Positions 1 to 6,686 of a stretch of DNA of 6,961 bases are shown in pieces. Origin of the DNA: an uncultured Bacteroidota bacterium (GTDB lineage: Bacteria > Bacteroidota > Bacteroidia > Bacteroidales > 4484-276); NCBI GenBank assembly GCA_903930725.1, contig CAIYZW010001030.1, forward strand, positions 1-6,961, given 5' to 3'. How positions within the stretch are numbered: position 1 is the stretch's first letter; the number at the start of each line of letters is the position of its first letter. Below the pieces are notes generated by a model. It searched no databases and was not told the DNA's origin. It saw nothing but the letters and a program-made list of their open reading frames with translations. The position numbers were made by a program, and so were the translations under genes.

Positions 1-1
1 C

Positions 2-223
2 AGCCACCAATGCTGGTCCGAAACCATGGTTCTACAGCCTGCCATCGAAGGAATGCTTGGTTTAAAACCTGATGCAACCGAAAATTTCCTGGCTTTTTCA
101 CCGGATTTTCCTGCAAACTGGGATACCGTGACCATCAAAAACATCAGGGTTGGCAATCATTTGCTGGATTTTAAGCAATTTCGTGACGACAACAAAGTAA
201 ACTTCATTTTTTCGCATCAGTGA
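2..223 (+). CDS. C-terminal part of an amylo-alpha-1,6-glucosidase-like glycoside hydrolase (5' end outside window)
   Basis: The frame is open from the left edge, so the start and most of the catalytic barrel lie outside the window; the ATG at 26 is internal. The visible part begins S-H-Q-C-W-S-E-T-M and runs into E-G-M-L-G-L-K-P-D-A. This resembles the end of the (alpha/alpha)6 barrel in glycogen-debranching (GDE_C) and related glucosidases, where a [CP]-x-Q-x-W-S segment precedes a G-L-L-G-L helix. A beta-rich tail follows (F-S-P-D-F-P-A-N-W-D, then V-G-N-H-L-L-D-F), typical of the C-terminal beta domain in such enzymes. Expected activity is exo-hydrolysis of alpha-glucosidic linkages; substrate and location cannot be read here. 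The frame ends at a TGA at 221-223, which looks premature because coding-like sequence continues in the same frame to 667. The family call is from motif recognition only. Confidence 0.62.
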   Translation, partial: SHQCWSETMVLQPAIEGMLGLKPDATENFLAFSPDFPANWDTVTIKNIRVGNHLLDFKQFRDDNKVNFIFSHQ

Positions 224-247
224 ACTGAATCCTTACAAATTCAGTTT
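222..247 (+). other. Stem-loop immediately after the in-frame TGA
   Basis: AACTGAAT (223-230) pairs perfectly with ATTCAGTT (239-246), leaving an 8-base loop CCTTACAA; a G-T wobble (222/247) can extend it. The stem begins on the last base of the TGA, and TTTT (245-248) follows. It has only three G-C or C-G pairs, so it would be a weak intrinsic terminator. The loop lacks the GG/GU apex and bulged U of bacterial SECIS elements. It may be chance. Confidence 0.4.
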
Positions 248-667
248 TCACCAAATTTCCCATCAGGAACCGAAATATCGGAAATTAGGCTCGATGGAGT
301 CATTCAACAATTTGATGAAGAATATATTATCCTGAACTTTGACATCTTCAAAACCTCAAAAATCGAAATTTCATTTAAAAATGGGATCGAAGTTTTGCCA
401 CTCATCGCACATCCAAAACCGGGCGATTCGCCGGAAGGCATCAGAATAGTCAGTTCAAATTTTGAAAATGGTATTTATGAAATCTCCTTTCAGGCAAAAA
501 GTGGTTCATCCGAAGAATTTGAGGTTTTCGTCAACAGCCGTAAAATTAAGGATGTTGTTAATGCAAAACTCATGAGCCAACACGACCGGATTTTTAGGTT
601 TGGCCTCGATTTCCCGGAGATCGACAGCAAATATTCAACTCAAAAGGTTAAAATACTCGTAAACTGA
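224..667 (+). pseudogene. Severed C-terminal beta domain of the preceding glycoside hydrolase (same frame, after in-frame TGA)
   Basis: This stretch is in the same frame as the upstream hydrolase and has no other stop for 147 codons, ending at TGA 665-667. The translation reads as a natural continuation: a strand ending F-I-F-S-H-Q, the stop, then T-E-S-L-Q-I-Q-F-S-P-N-F-P-S-G-T, then I-R-L-D-G-V. This strand, F-S-P-x-F-P, then x-L-D-G order is usual in the C-terminal beta domains of these enzymes. Further on, L-P-L-I-A-H-P-K-P-G-D-S and G-I-R-I-V-S again look like structured protein. A TTG at 395 could be called as a separate start, but nothing supports independent translation: no ATG is well placed and no promoter-like box is visible. 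The best reading is that one gene once ran to 667 and a point mutation, sequencing error or recoding event now divides it. Confidence 0.6.
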
Positions 668-697
668 TTTGGCTGGCCTGGAAATTGCTTAATTTCG
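668..697 (+). promoter_or_regulatory. Candidate promoter for the lipoprotein gene
   Basis: TTTG at 668-671 is followed after 18 bases by TAATTTCG at 690-697, close to the Bacteroidota pattern TTTG-N19-TAnnTTTG with one mismatch in the -7 box. Transcription would start near 704, giving a very short leader before the ATG at 711. The 43-base gap between the upstream frame and this gene has room for little else. Confidence 0.33.
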
Positions 698-710
698 CCT
701 TTTATTAAAA

Positions 711-1745
711 ATGATGTTGTCGTTGAGAAAGTTTGCTTTAATCTTGTCAACTGTGGTTTTGGTTTTGCTGAGCGCCTGCAAAACATACGATTTTTTTACC
801 ATCACGGTGCTCGAACCTGCCGAAATTGCTTTACCTGCCGGTTTAAAAAGAATAGTGATAACACATAATCTTTATCGCTTGCCTGGAGATACCACAGGCA
901 CATTTTACAGTTTGTTGCAGCAGGTTAAGCAGGATACCACCTATCTTTACGATGAAATTGCGACCGAATCAATTTACAGCCTGCACGATTTATTAAACTC
1001 CTCCGGGCGATTTGAAGCCATTATCAACGATTCTATCCATTTTCATTTCCCAAGGTCGGTAAACGATTTTACGCTGAACGATGTTGATGTTATCAGGCAG
1101 GTTTGCCAGCAAAACAATGCCGATGCTGTAATCCTTCTCAATAATTTAGGCACTTTTGATAAATATAATGTGCTTACCGATGATTTGGGCGGCTACTATG
1201 GCGAATTTGAAGTAATCCTGACCAGCTCATGGCTTTTTATTAATCCGTTTTCAGCAAAATTAAACGATTCAAAACTTATCACCGACACCTCCTACTATCA
1301 AACCGATCCCTGGCATTTTGATGATATTATAAAAGAATTTGATTTCAGGAAAGAGGTATTGCTAAAATCAGCAAGCCATGCCGGCATCAGGTATGGAAAG
1401 CGGATTTCGCCGTATTGGACCGAAACCGAACGGTTGGTATTTAAAAATGGGAGTAAAGAAATTGTAAAAGGATATAAAAGTTCGCAGCAGGGTAACTGGA
1501 CCGGGGCAGTATCTTACTGGCAAAAGGCATTAACCGATCCTCAGTTATTAAACCAGTCAAAGGCTGCATTTAATCTTGGACTTGCCGGTGAGATGGATGG
1601 TTCGCTTGATCCAGCCATTGGATGGGTAAAAAGATCGGTGGATATTTTTCCTGATACAATCAATAAAATCTACCTTCAAATCCTCGAAAAAAGGCTGATA
1701 CAGCAAGATGATATTTTCTATCAGATGGAAGGTATAAAAAAGTAA
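711..1745 (+). CDS. DUF6340-like lipoprotein with C-terminal TPR-like repeats
   Basis: The product is 344 residues with a type II signal peptide: M-M-L-S-L-R-K, a hydrophobic core, then the lipobox L-L-S-A-C with lipidated Cys23. It should therefore be a membrane-anchored envelope protein, in the outer or inner membrane. After the anchor, V-L-E-P-A-E-I-A-L-P-A-G-L-K-R-I-V-I-T matches the opening I associate with DUF6340 proteins of Bacteroidota, whose function is unknown. Residues about 30-230 look alpha/beta, with N-A-D-A-V-I-L-L-N-N-L as a probable core strand. From residue 254 on, G-N-W-T-G-A-V-S-Y-W-Q-K-A-L and K-A-A-F-N-L-G-L-A-G-E look like TPR helix pairs, suggesting protein-protein contact. 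ATG pairs at 711 and 714 are both possible starts. The gene converges on the DUF2007 gene, with only 6 bases between the stops. No enzymatic motif is visible. The family name is from memory. Confidence 0.78.
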   Translation: MMLSLRKFALILSTVVLVLLSACKTYDFFTITVLEPAEIALPAGLKRIVITHNLYRLPGDTTGTFYSLLQQVKQDTTYLYDEIATESIYSLHDLLNSSGRFEAIINDSIHFHFPRSVNDFTLNDVDVIRQVCQQNNADAVILLNNLGTFDKYNVLTDDLGGYYGEFEVILTSSWLFINPFSAKLNDSKLITDTSYYQTDPWHFDDIIKEFDFRKEVLLKSASHAGIRYGKRISPYWTETERLVFKNGSKEIVKGYKSSQQGNWTGAVSYWQKALTDPQLLNQSKAAFNLGLAGEMDGSLDPAIGWVKRSVDIFPDTINKIYLQILEKRLIQQDDIFYQMEGIKK

Positions 1746-1751
1746 AAGGCT

Positions 1752-2027
1752 TTAATCTCTTTCTTCAGCAAAACTATCATCAAGGTTGTCGTAATAGTGG
1801 TCAACGATAATTTTAGCGCTCTCAAAATCAACTTGTGGCACAAAAACCCTCACCGCTCCTGCCCCACCTGGTGCAGTGTTCCACGGCGCAAATGTCCCCC
1901 AAATTTCATCTCCCAAAAATGCTTCAATTTCATTGTCTTCGAGCATACTTTTCAACATTCCGGCTTCCCAGGCTGTACCTGCAAAAATTTCAACCGGATT
2001 TCTTTCATCTTTAGGATCTGTTTTCAT
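1752..2027 (-). CDS. DUF2007-domain small protein (putative signal-transducing protein)
   Basis: This is a 91-residue cytoplasmic protein without signal peptide or membrane segment. The core V-E-I-F-A-G-T-A-W-E-A-G-M-L-K, then L-E-D-N-E-I-E-A-F-L-G-D-E and V-R-V-F-V-P-Q-V-D-F-E-S-A-K-I-I-V-D, has the strand-helix-strand-strand-helix order of DUF2007. Pfam describes that family as putative prokaryotic signal-transducing proteins; its ligand and role are unknown. The frame extends to a TTG at 2036, but I chose the ATG at 2027 because the domain starts at residue 12 of the ATG form and a good -7 box lies 32 bases upstream. An insert G-T-F-A-P-W-N-T-A-P-G-G-A-G-A in the middle is probably a loop between two strands. 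The N- and C-terminal ends are strongly acidic. It stands alone as a transcription unit, opposed to the lipoprotein gene. Confidence 0.78.
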   Translation of the reverse strand: MKTDPKDERNPVEIFAGTAWEAGMLKSMLEDNEIEAFLGDEIWGTFAPWNTAPGGAGAVRVFVPQVDFESAKIIVDHYYDNLDDSFAEERD

Positions 2028-2058
2028 AAAACTCAAAAGGCTATTATTTGTAAACGCT

Positions 2059-2066
2059 CAAAGATA
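2059..2066 (-). promoter_or_regulatory. Candidate -7 box for the DUF2007 gene
   Basis: On the minus strand this reads TATCTTTG, an exact match to TAnnTTTG. Transcription would start around 2052, giving a leader of about 25 bases before the ATG at 2027. No convincing TTTG lies at the usual -33 distance, so the upstream element is weak or absent. Confidence 0.42.
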
Positions 2067-2239
2067 ACCAAATTTGCATATAATTGTTTTATGACATCAA
2101 AATCTTTACACTAATTTAATAACCCAATTATTTGCTGATCGTCAAAATCATTACTTTACAGGATGTTTTAGTGAAATGTTCCAAATCCTATTTTGAATAA
2201 AAGCTGGCAATTTTCATAGATATTGGATGTAAAAATTCA

Positions 2240-2271
2240 TCTGTCTGACACTAAAAAACAATCTATTTTTG
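2240..2271 (+). promoter_or_regulatory. Candidate promoter for the secreted GH63-like gene
   Basis: TATTTTTG at 2264-2271 matches TAnnTTTG exactly. TCTG at 2240-2243, 20 bases upstream, is one base off the TTTG -33 element. The predicted start of transcription near 2278 gives a leader of about 30 bases to the GTG at 2308. The rest of the 280-base gap (2028-2307) is AT-rich; I see no operator-like palindrome or small gene in it. Confidence 0.4.
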
Positions 2272-2307
2272 TCGTGATTAATTTGAATATCAAAAAACTT
2301 TAACGCT

Positions 2308-4386
2308 GTGAGATTTCCAAGCAAACCGGCAATTTTGCCAATAATTATCCTGGTTTTTCATTTATTTCAATTCGAAAAATCATTCGGCCAATATCTTTCA
2401 AACCTTCAGGCCACCAAGGATGATGCATTATTTACAACTTACGCAGCACCTATCAGACGCTCCGAATACACCATTGATCAGGCATACCGGCTGATGTGGT
2501 ACGATGAAAATCGAAATGTCGAATTCATTTCGAAGGATGGCGGCAATTTTGGTTCGGCATTTTTGTCGTCAGGGAAATTGTGCTCCACCCTTGCCGGATA
2601 TTACAAGGAACCGGTCGTTACAACTTCATATCCCGATCTGGTGAAAATGTTTTTTTATCCTTTCAGCGATTTACGGGTGGAGGCATTTTTTGATGTTTAC
2701 AGTTCAGCCAGCGCGATTGTCGAATATAAAATTATCAACGAAAGCCACCAAATTTCCACGGTTTCTATTTTACCCTATTTTAGTTTTGATGGAAAAACCG
2801 AAAATCCTGAAATCTTCGGAAATACCTTTTCCGGCACGCTTCATAAGAAACGCGACAGCTGGATGATTGAACACAACATTCCGTACGAAGAAAATCTAAA
2901 ATCCATCTTAGCTGTTGATTTTGAACCTGAAAGCTACGGTAGTTACGTTCGGTTTCCTGAAAAAACAGAAATTACAAATCTTAAACTTAACAACAGGGTT
3001 TCGGACAATGCTCATTTTTTTGTTTTTATAAAAATGATTTTCCTAAATCCCGGCGAGACAAAGACTTTCAGGATGATTCGTTCGATTGGAAAGGAGGATA
3101 TTCCAATCGAAAAGTTAGTTGCCGCAAGCAGGAATTTATTCAAAACAAACCTCGAAGAACAGGTAAAATCCGACGAAAATCTCTTCGATAAAATTCCAAA
3201 ATTAAAATTCGCAAACAAAGACCACGAAGCCATTTACTGGAATTCTTTCAGCCTCATCAGGCAATGTATGATGCCGCCAGAAGGTGCATGCCAAGATAAC
3301 TATTATGTTTTTTCGCGAGAGCCAAAATGGGGCTGGGGTTATGGTGGCCAGGTATTTCACGAAAGCCTGGTAATGCTGGCTTATGTTTTTATGGACCCTC
3401 AGAGTGCCATGAATTCGCAGCGGGTTTATATGAAACGCCAGCAGCCGTCGGGGTACATCAATTACCGCACAGGGCCTTATCTCGACGAACAAATCGAAAC
3501 AAACGGGCAACTTACAAGTTCGGCTCCGTGGTACAACTGGCAAAACCTGGAGATTTACAAAGTGAGCCGTGACAAAAAATTCCTGAATGAAGCCTACAAT
3601 TCAGGGGAGAAATTTTACAATTATTATGTTTCGAATCGTGATAGCGATAAAGATGGTCTTTGCGAATGGGGCGCTGATGCGGTTCTCGAAAGTGTTCGCG
3701 ATGCCCGGGTTGCTGTTTGGGATAAAGTAGGCTGGCCCTCAAACTTTGAAGGCCCCGACCTTAACGCCATGCTTGTAAGTGAAGCTAAATCGTTGGCTTA
3801 CATGGCAAAAGAACTTGGTTTAAATAATGAATCCTCAAAATGGAATGAAGATGCAAACAAAAGGATTTCGCTTATTAATCGAAAACTTTGGGATGAACGG
3901 TCGGGTTTTTATTTCAATGTAAAAAAGGAAAACGATTCGTTTACTTTTAAAGATTCTGATGATTTGAAAATCAAAGAGATAATTGGTTTTTTACCACTTT
4001 GGGCCGATGTACCGGATACAATAAAAACCAAAATTCTGATGAAAAGCCTCACCAATCCTGACGAATTCTGGCGAAATTACGGCGTTCCCACCCTATCAGC
4101 AAAAGACGATTATTACAACCCTATCGGCTACTGGAACGGGCCGGTTTGGGTCCAGTGGAACTACCTGATTTTCCGTGGGCTTCTGGATTATGGCTATTAT
4201 GCCGAAGCCGAAGAACTGTCGGACCGGGTGATGCTAAACATAGCTTATCATTTAAAAAAAGATCATGTTTTCTGGGAATTTTATAGTGCCGACGACCTGC
4301 AGGCTGGCTGGAATCAGACTTACATCTGGGCCGGCATCGCGGCCCGTTTCTTTATTGATCTCCAAAATGCCAGGCCAGAAAGATAA
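2308..4386 (+). CDS. Secreted GH63/MGH1-like glycoside hydrolase
   Basis: The product is 692 residues and begins with a GTG. That start is preferred because it supplies a complete signal peptide: R2 and K6, a hydrophobic stretch 8-20, and S-F-G before Q28, a common Bacteroidota cleavage form. The first in-frame ATG would remove the signal. Residues about 29-290 are beta-rich (N-terminal sandwich). Residues about 300-690 form an (alpha/alpha)6-type domain with GH63/MGH1 signatures: D-G-L-C-E-W-G near 450-455, S-V-R-D-A 462-466, D-L-N-A 484-487, Y-W-N-G-P-V-W 608-614 and F-W-E-F-Y-S 655-660. E657 in the last motif sits where clan GH-G enzymes carry the general base. The usual W-D general-acid motif is not obvious; the segment around 341-352 reads W-G-W-G-Y-G-G-Q-V-F-H-E. 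Expected role: hydrolysis of alpha-glucosidic or related oligosaccharides in the periplasm or outside the cell. Substrate is unknown, and no transporter pair is adjacent. Confidence 0.82.
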   Translation: MRFPSKPAILPIIILVFHLFQFEKSFGQYLSNLQATKDDALFTTYAAPIRRSEYTIDQAYRLMWYDENRNVEFISKDGGNFGSAFLSSGKLCSTLAGYYKEPVVTTSYPDLVKMFFYPFSDLRVEAFFDVYSSASAIVEYKIINESHQISTVSILPYFSFDGKTENPEIFGNTFSGTLHKKRDSWMIEHNIPYEENLKSILAVDFEPESYGSYVRFPEKTEITNLKLNNRVSDNAHFFVFIKMIFLNPGETKTFRMIRSIGKEDIPIEKLVAASRNLFKTNLEEQVKSDENLFDKIPKLKFANKDHEAIYWNSFSLIRQCMMPPEGACQDNYYVFSREPKWGWGYGGQVFHESLVMLAYVFMDPQSAMNSQRVYMKRQQPSGYINYRTGPYLDEQIETNGQLTSSAPWYNWQNLEIYKVSRDKKFLNEAYNSGEKFYNYYVSNRDSDKDGLCEWGADAVLESVRDARVAVWDKVGWPSNFEGPDLNAMLVSEAKSLAYMAKELGLNNESSKWNEDANKRISLINRKLWDERSGFYFNVKKENDSFTFKDSDDLKIKEIIGFLPLWADVPDTIKTKILMKSLTNPDEFWRNYGVPTLSAKDDYYNPIGYWNGPVWVQWNYLIFRGLLDYGYYAEAEELSDRVMLNIAYHLKKDHVFWEFYSADDLQAGWNQTYIWAGIAARFFIDLQNARPER

Positions 4387-4391
4387 TTTCG

Positions 4392-4421
4392 TCTGAAAAA
4401 CCGATATTCTGGCTATTTTTG
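4392..4421 (+). promoter_or_regulatory. Candidate promoter for the EamA-family transporter gene
   Basis: TATTTTTG at 4414-4421 matches TAnnTTTG exactly, and TCTG at 4392-4395 lies 18 bases upstream as a weak -33 element. Transcription would start near 4428, giving a leader of about 14 bases to the ATG at 4442. It lies just after the hydrolase stop at 4386, which suggests the transporter can be transcribed independently of the hydrolase. Confidence 0.42.
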
Positions 4422-4441
4422 CACCTCATAAAAAAAATCGG

Positions 4442-5374
4442 ATGACCGAAAAAAAAACAATTTTGCTGGGTGCAATTGCAGTTAGCATTTCGGCAATTTT
4501 CTGGGGTTTCGACGGAATTGTTCTTACTCCGCGTCTTTACAACCTCGATGTGGCTTATGTAGTTTTCATGCTTCATACCATTCCATTTCTGGTGATGAAC
4601 ATTTTGCTTTACCGCGAATATCGTTACTTAAAATCCTTTACTGGCAGCGATATTATTTTCATCGGGCTAATCGCACTTTTTGGTGGAGCCATTGGTACGA
4701 TGGCTATCGTTAAAGCACTCTTCCTGGTTAATTTTCAACATCTTACCATCGTAGTATTATTGCAAAAGCTCCAACCTGTTTTTGGGATTATACTCGCTTT
4801 TATTCTTTTAAAAGAAAAATTAGGTAAGAATTATCTTTTGTGGGCCTCAATGGCCATAATAGGTGGTTATTTCCTGACATTTGGCCTACACCTGCCAAGC
4901 ATCGAAACCAACAAAAACACAATTTATGCCGCTCTTTTTGCTTTGCTGGCATCCTTTTCGTTCGGCAGCTCGACGGTTTTCAGCAAGAAAATCCTGTTAA
5001 AATACAGTTTTAAAACTGCAACCTTTTACCGGTATGGCGTTACAAGTCTGATTCTCCTGATTTATGTGCTGATTTCCGGGAGCATTTCACAGATTTATGT
5101 TACCACCTCACTGAACTGGTTGATTTTTATAATCATTGCCTTAACGACAGGTTCGGGAGCAATTTTCCTGTATTATTTCGGGTTAACCCGCGTTAAGGCC
5201 AATGTTGCTGCGGTTTGCGAATTATTTTTCCCGATCTCAGCCATTGTTTTCGATTACTTTTTTAATAATGCACAATTAACGCTCATTCAGTGGATTAGCG
5301 CGGTCGTCATGATTTTTGCCATCGTAAATCTTAACCGTGAACGAACAAAAAGACTAGTAGCTAAGAAGGAATAA
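4442..5374 (+). CDS. EamA/DMT-family transporter, ten predicted membrane helices
   Basis: This is a 310-residue inner-membrane protein made almost wholly of hydrophobic helices in two repeated halves, about residues 8-145 and 158-300. This is the two-EamA-domain plan of the drug/metabolite transporter superfamily, whose normal length is about 300. The first half opens with A-I-F-W-G-F-D-G and ends with L-Q-K-L-Q-P-V-F-G-I-I-L-A-F followed by L-L-K-E-K-L, the usual P-containing helix and E-K/R-L turn. The second half opens with F-S-F-G-S-S-T-V-F-S-K-K and ends with C-E-L-F-F-P-I-S-A-I-V-F, the matching helix. The C-terminus is basic, consistent with the cytoplasmic side. Family members export or import amino acids, nucleobases or other metabolites; the substrate cannot be predicted here. 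The gene converges on the minus-strand hydrolase gene with 23 bases between stops. A run of nine A lies in codons 3-6. Confidence 0.86.
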   Translation: MTEKKTILLGAIAVSISAIFWGFDGIVLTPRLYNLDVAYVVFMLHTIPFLVMNILLYREYRYLKSFTGSDIIFIGLIALFGGAIGTMAIVKALFLVNFQHLTIVVLLQKLQPVFGIILAFILLKEKLGKNYLLWASMAIIGGYFLTFGLHLPSIETNKNTIYAALFALLASFSFGSSTVFSKKILLKYSFKTATFYRYGVTSLILLIYVLISGSISQIYVTTSLNWLIFIIIALTTGSGAIFLYYFGLTRVKANVAAVCELFFPISAIVFDYFFNNAQLTLIQWISAVVMIFAIVNLNRERTKRLVAKKE

Positions 5375-5397
5375 AAACCGGTTGAAGAAAGCCTCCG

Positions 5398-6621
5398 CTA
5401 TTTTAAAAAATCGGAAGCAATTTTAAATATCTCATTAAAGCTCTCATTTACCGCATTTTGAATCTTCGAATCCAAAGGAAATGGATTTTCGTGCGTGTAA
5501 TTAAATGGCAAATCCATAACTTTAACATCAATCGGGATATCGCGATCAGCGCCTTTTAATGTGTTCAAAACTTCGTAAGAGGGAACAACCTTGTCCTTTT
5601 TTAAGGCAATTGCCGAAATAAAACTACTAATCTCCCGAAGCTTTTCTTCCCGAAATTCAATCATCTTGTTATAATCGAGCATCGCCTTAAAAACCAGGCC
5701 TTCGGAATGTACGGTGCTAAAATAATGAGCCAGCCGTTTATCGGTTTTAATATAGTTTTCGAGATGTTCGATAAAAAAAGAATACAACGCAATGTTGGCC
5801 TCGCTGTCGAGAATAGATTTCCTGACAGGCGACATCCTGTTAAACACCGGACCACCGCAGAAGAGAAACATTTTCGATTTGTCGAGCATGCCGCCCGGAT
5901 TTGCAAGCCGGAGCACCTGTGCCAGAAATGCCCCGATGGAATAGGCAAAAAAATCAACGGTTGCCTTTTCGTCAATTAATGGATGGTTTCCTGAACGTAT
6001 TTGATTGATTAACTGCAAAATATCATAAAAGGTCTGTAATCCTGACCAAAAAAAACGTTGTGGTAAAATGTGCAACCTTGTACTAACTGCAACATTTGCA
6101 AATGATGAACCAACCACGGCAGAAAAAAGCCCTTCCCGGATAAATTTCAAATCATTCATCATCCTGAAATCAGACCAATCGGCAGGTGCGCGGTTCATAT
6201 GGAAAGCAATCGGAAAAAGAACTATCGTACTGCCAGTAAGTTCCATCATGCGCTTTGCCCAGGTGAGGTACTTAAACCAGTTTTTCTCATTCAGACCATG
6301 CATGAGAATGATAATTTTTTTTGATTTATCCGAATTCTGCGGCTTAAAGACGGAATAATTGAAAAACTTATTCTCAAAAACTTTTGAATCGGCAAGGTTG
6401 AGTAATTCATTTATTTCCGGAGAAATGGCATTTTGATAATCCGGGGTGCGTGGGAAAATTTTGCTATTGTCATCATAAAGATCTTCACCAGGAAGAATCG
6501 CGTAATTTGCTGACTCGAAAGGAAGGTTATAAAGTCCGACAGTGTTGTCGTAAAGCATTGTCTTCTCCTCCTCCAGATTGAAGTGGTTTTTGAGGTAAAC
6601 AAAATCTTCGTGGTATCCCAT
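5398..6621 (-). CDS. DUF6051-like protein with alpha/beta-hydrolase fold and Ser-Asp-His triad
   Basis: The product is 407 residues from the ATG at 6621. An in-frame TTG at 6639 would add only M-K-L-F-L-F, encoded by AT-rich leader and overlapping a -7-like box, so the ATG is preferred. No signal peptide is seen, so it is probably cytoplasmic. In ATG numbering, K-K-I-I-I-L-M-H-G-L gives the first core strand with the oxyanion H108-G109. D-F-F-A-Y-S-I-G-A gives the nucleophile elbow with S228, where A replaces the first G of G-x-S-x-G. A-L-K-K-D-K-V-V-P gives the acid D343, and F-N-Y-T-H-E-N gives H377. Spacing and order fit an alpha/beta hydrolase with a large helical cap between about 145 and 215. 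I associate the whole protein with DUF6051, a Bacteroidota family of unknown function; this is from memory. Esterase, lipase or amidase activity is an inference. It is transcribed divergently from the tRNA. Confidence 0.75.
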   Translation of the reverse strand: MGYHEDFVYLKNHFNLEEEKTMLYDNTVGLYNLPFESANYAILPGEDLYDDNSKIFPRTPDYQNAISPEINELLNLADSKVFENKFFNYSVFKPQNSDKSKKIIILMHGLNEKNWFKYLTWAKRMMELTGSTIVLFPIAFHMNRAPADWSDFRMMNDLKFIREGLFSAVVGSSFANVAVSTRLHILPQRFFWSGLQTFYDILQLINQIRSGNHPLIDEKATVDFFAYSIGAFLAQVLRLANPGGMLDKSKMFLFCGGPVFNRMSPVRKSILDSEANIALYSFFIEHLENYIKTDKRLAHYFSTVHSEGLVFKAMLDYNKMIEFREEKLREISSFISAIALKKDKVVPSYEVLNTLKGADRDIPIDVKVMDLPFNYTHENPFPLDSKIQNAVNESFNEIFKIASDFLK

Positions 6622-6636
6622 AAATAAAAATAATTT

Positions 6637-6644
6637 CAAAAATA
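6637..6644 (-). promoter_or_regulatory. Candidate -7 box for the DUF6051-like gene
   Basis: The minus strand reads TATTTTTG, an exact TAnnTTTG match. A TTG lies 17 bases upstream on that strand, slightly short of the usual spacing. A start of transcription near 6631 would leave only about 10 bases before the ATG at 6621 and would exclude the TTG at 6639 as start codon. The surrounding DNA is AT-rich, so a chance match is possible. Confidence 0.28.
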
Positions 6645-6686
6645 AACTAAAACAACAATTTCAATCAGGAAATTTCAAAAATGATC

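Noticed and set aside
395..667. Separate 90-residue gene starting with TTG at 395
   Set aside because: It lies in the same frame as the upstream hydrolase fragment and continues its domain; no start signal or promoter supports an independent gene.
2028..2036. TTG start at 2036 for the DUF2007 protein
   Set aside because: The ATG at 2027 leaves the whole domain intact and fits the predicted leader.
1797..2114. Plus-strand open frames opposite the DUF2007 gene
   Set aside because: The Cys-rich, irregular translation is antisense to a gene with clear family motifs.
3202..3572. Overlapping open frames on both strands inside the GH63-like gene
   Set aside because: They are shadows of the 692-codon frame, with low-complexity or Arg/Pro/His-rich composition and no domain-like patterns.
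2..4386. Polysaccharide utilisation locus
   Set aside because: Two glycoside hydrolases are present, but no SusC/SusD pair, sensor or sugar transporter lies between them, and two unrelated genes separate them.
5374..5400. Shared terminator between the convergent EamA and DUF6051-like genes
   Set aside because: Only a short palindrome AACCGGTT (5376-5383) is present; it has no loop and no adjacent T-run that would make a convincing hairpin terminator.
5707..6358. Plus-strand open frames opposite the DUF6051-like gene
   Set aside because: They are antisense shadows of a frame that carries a full catalytic triad.
6622..6639. N-terminal extension of the DUF6051-like protein from TTG at 6639
   Set aside because: The six extra codons are AT-rich leader and overlap a -7-like box; the ATG at 6621 starts the plausible protein.
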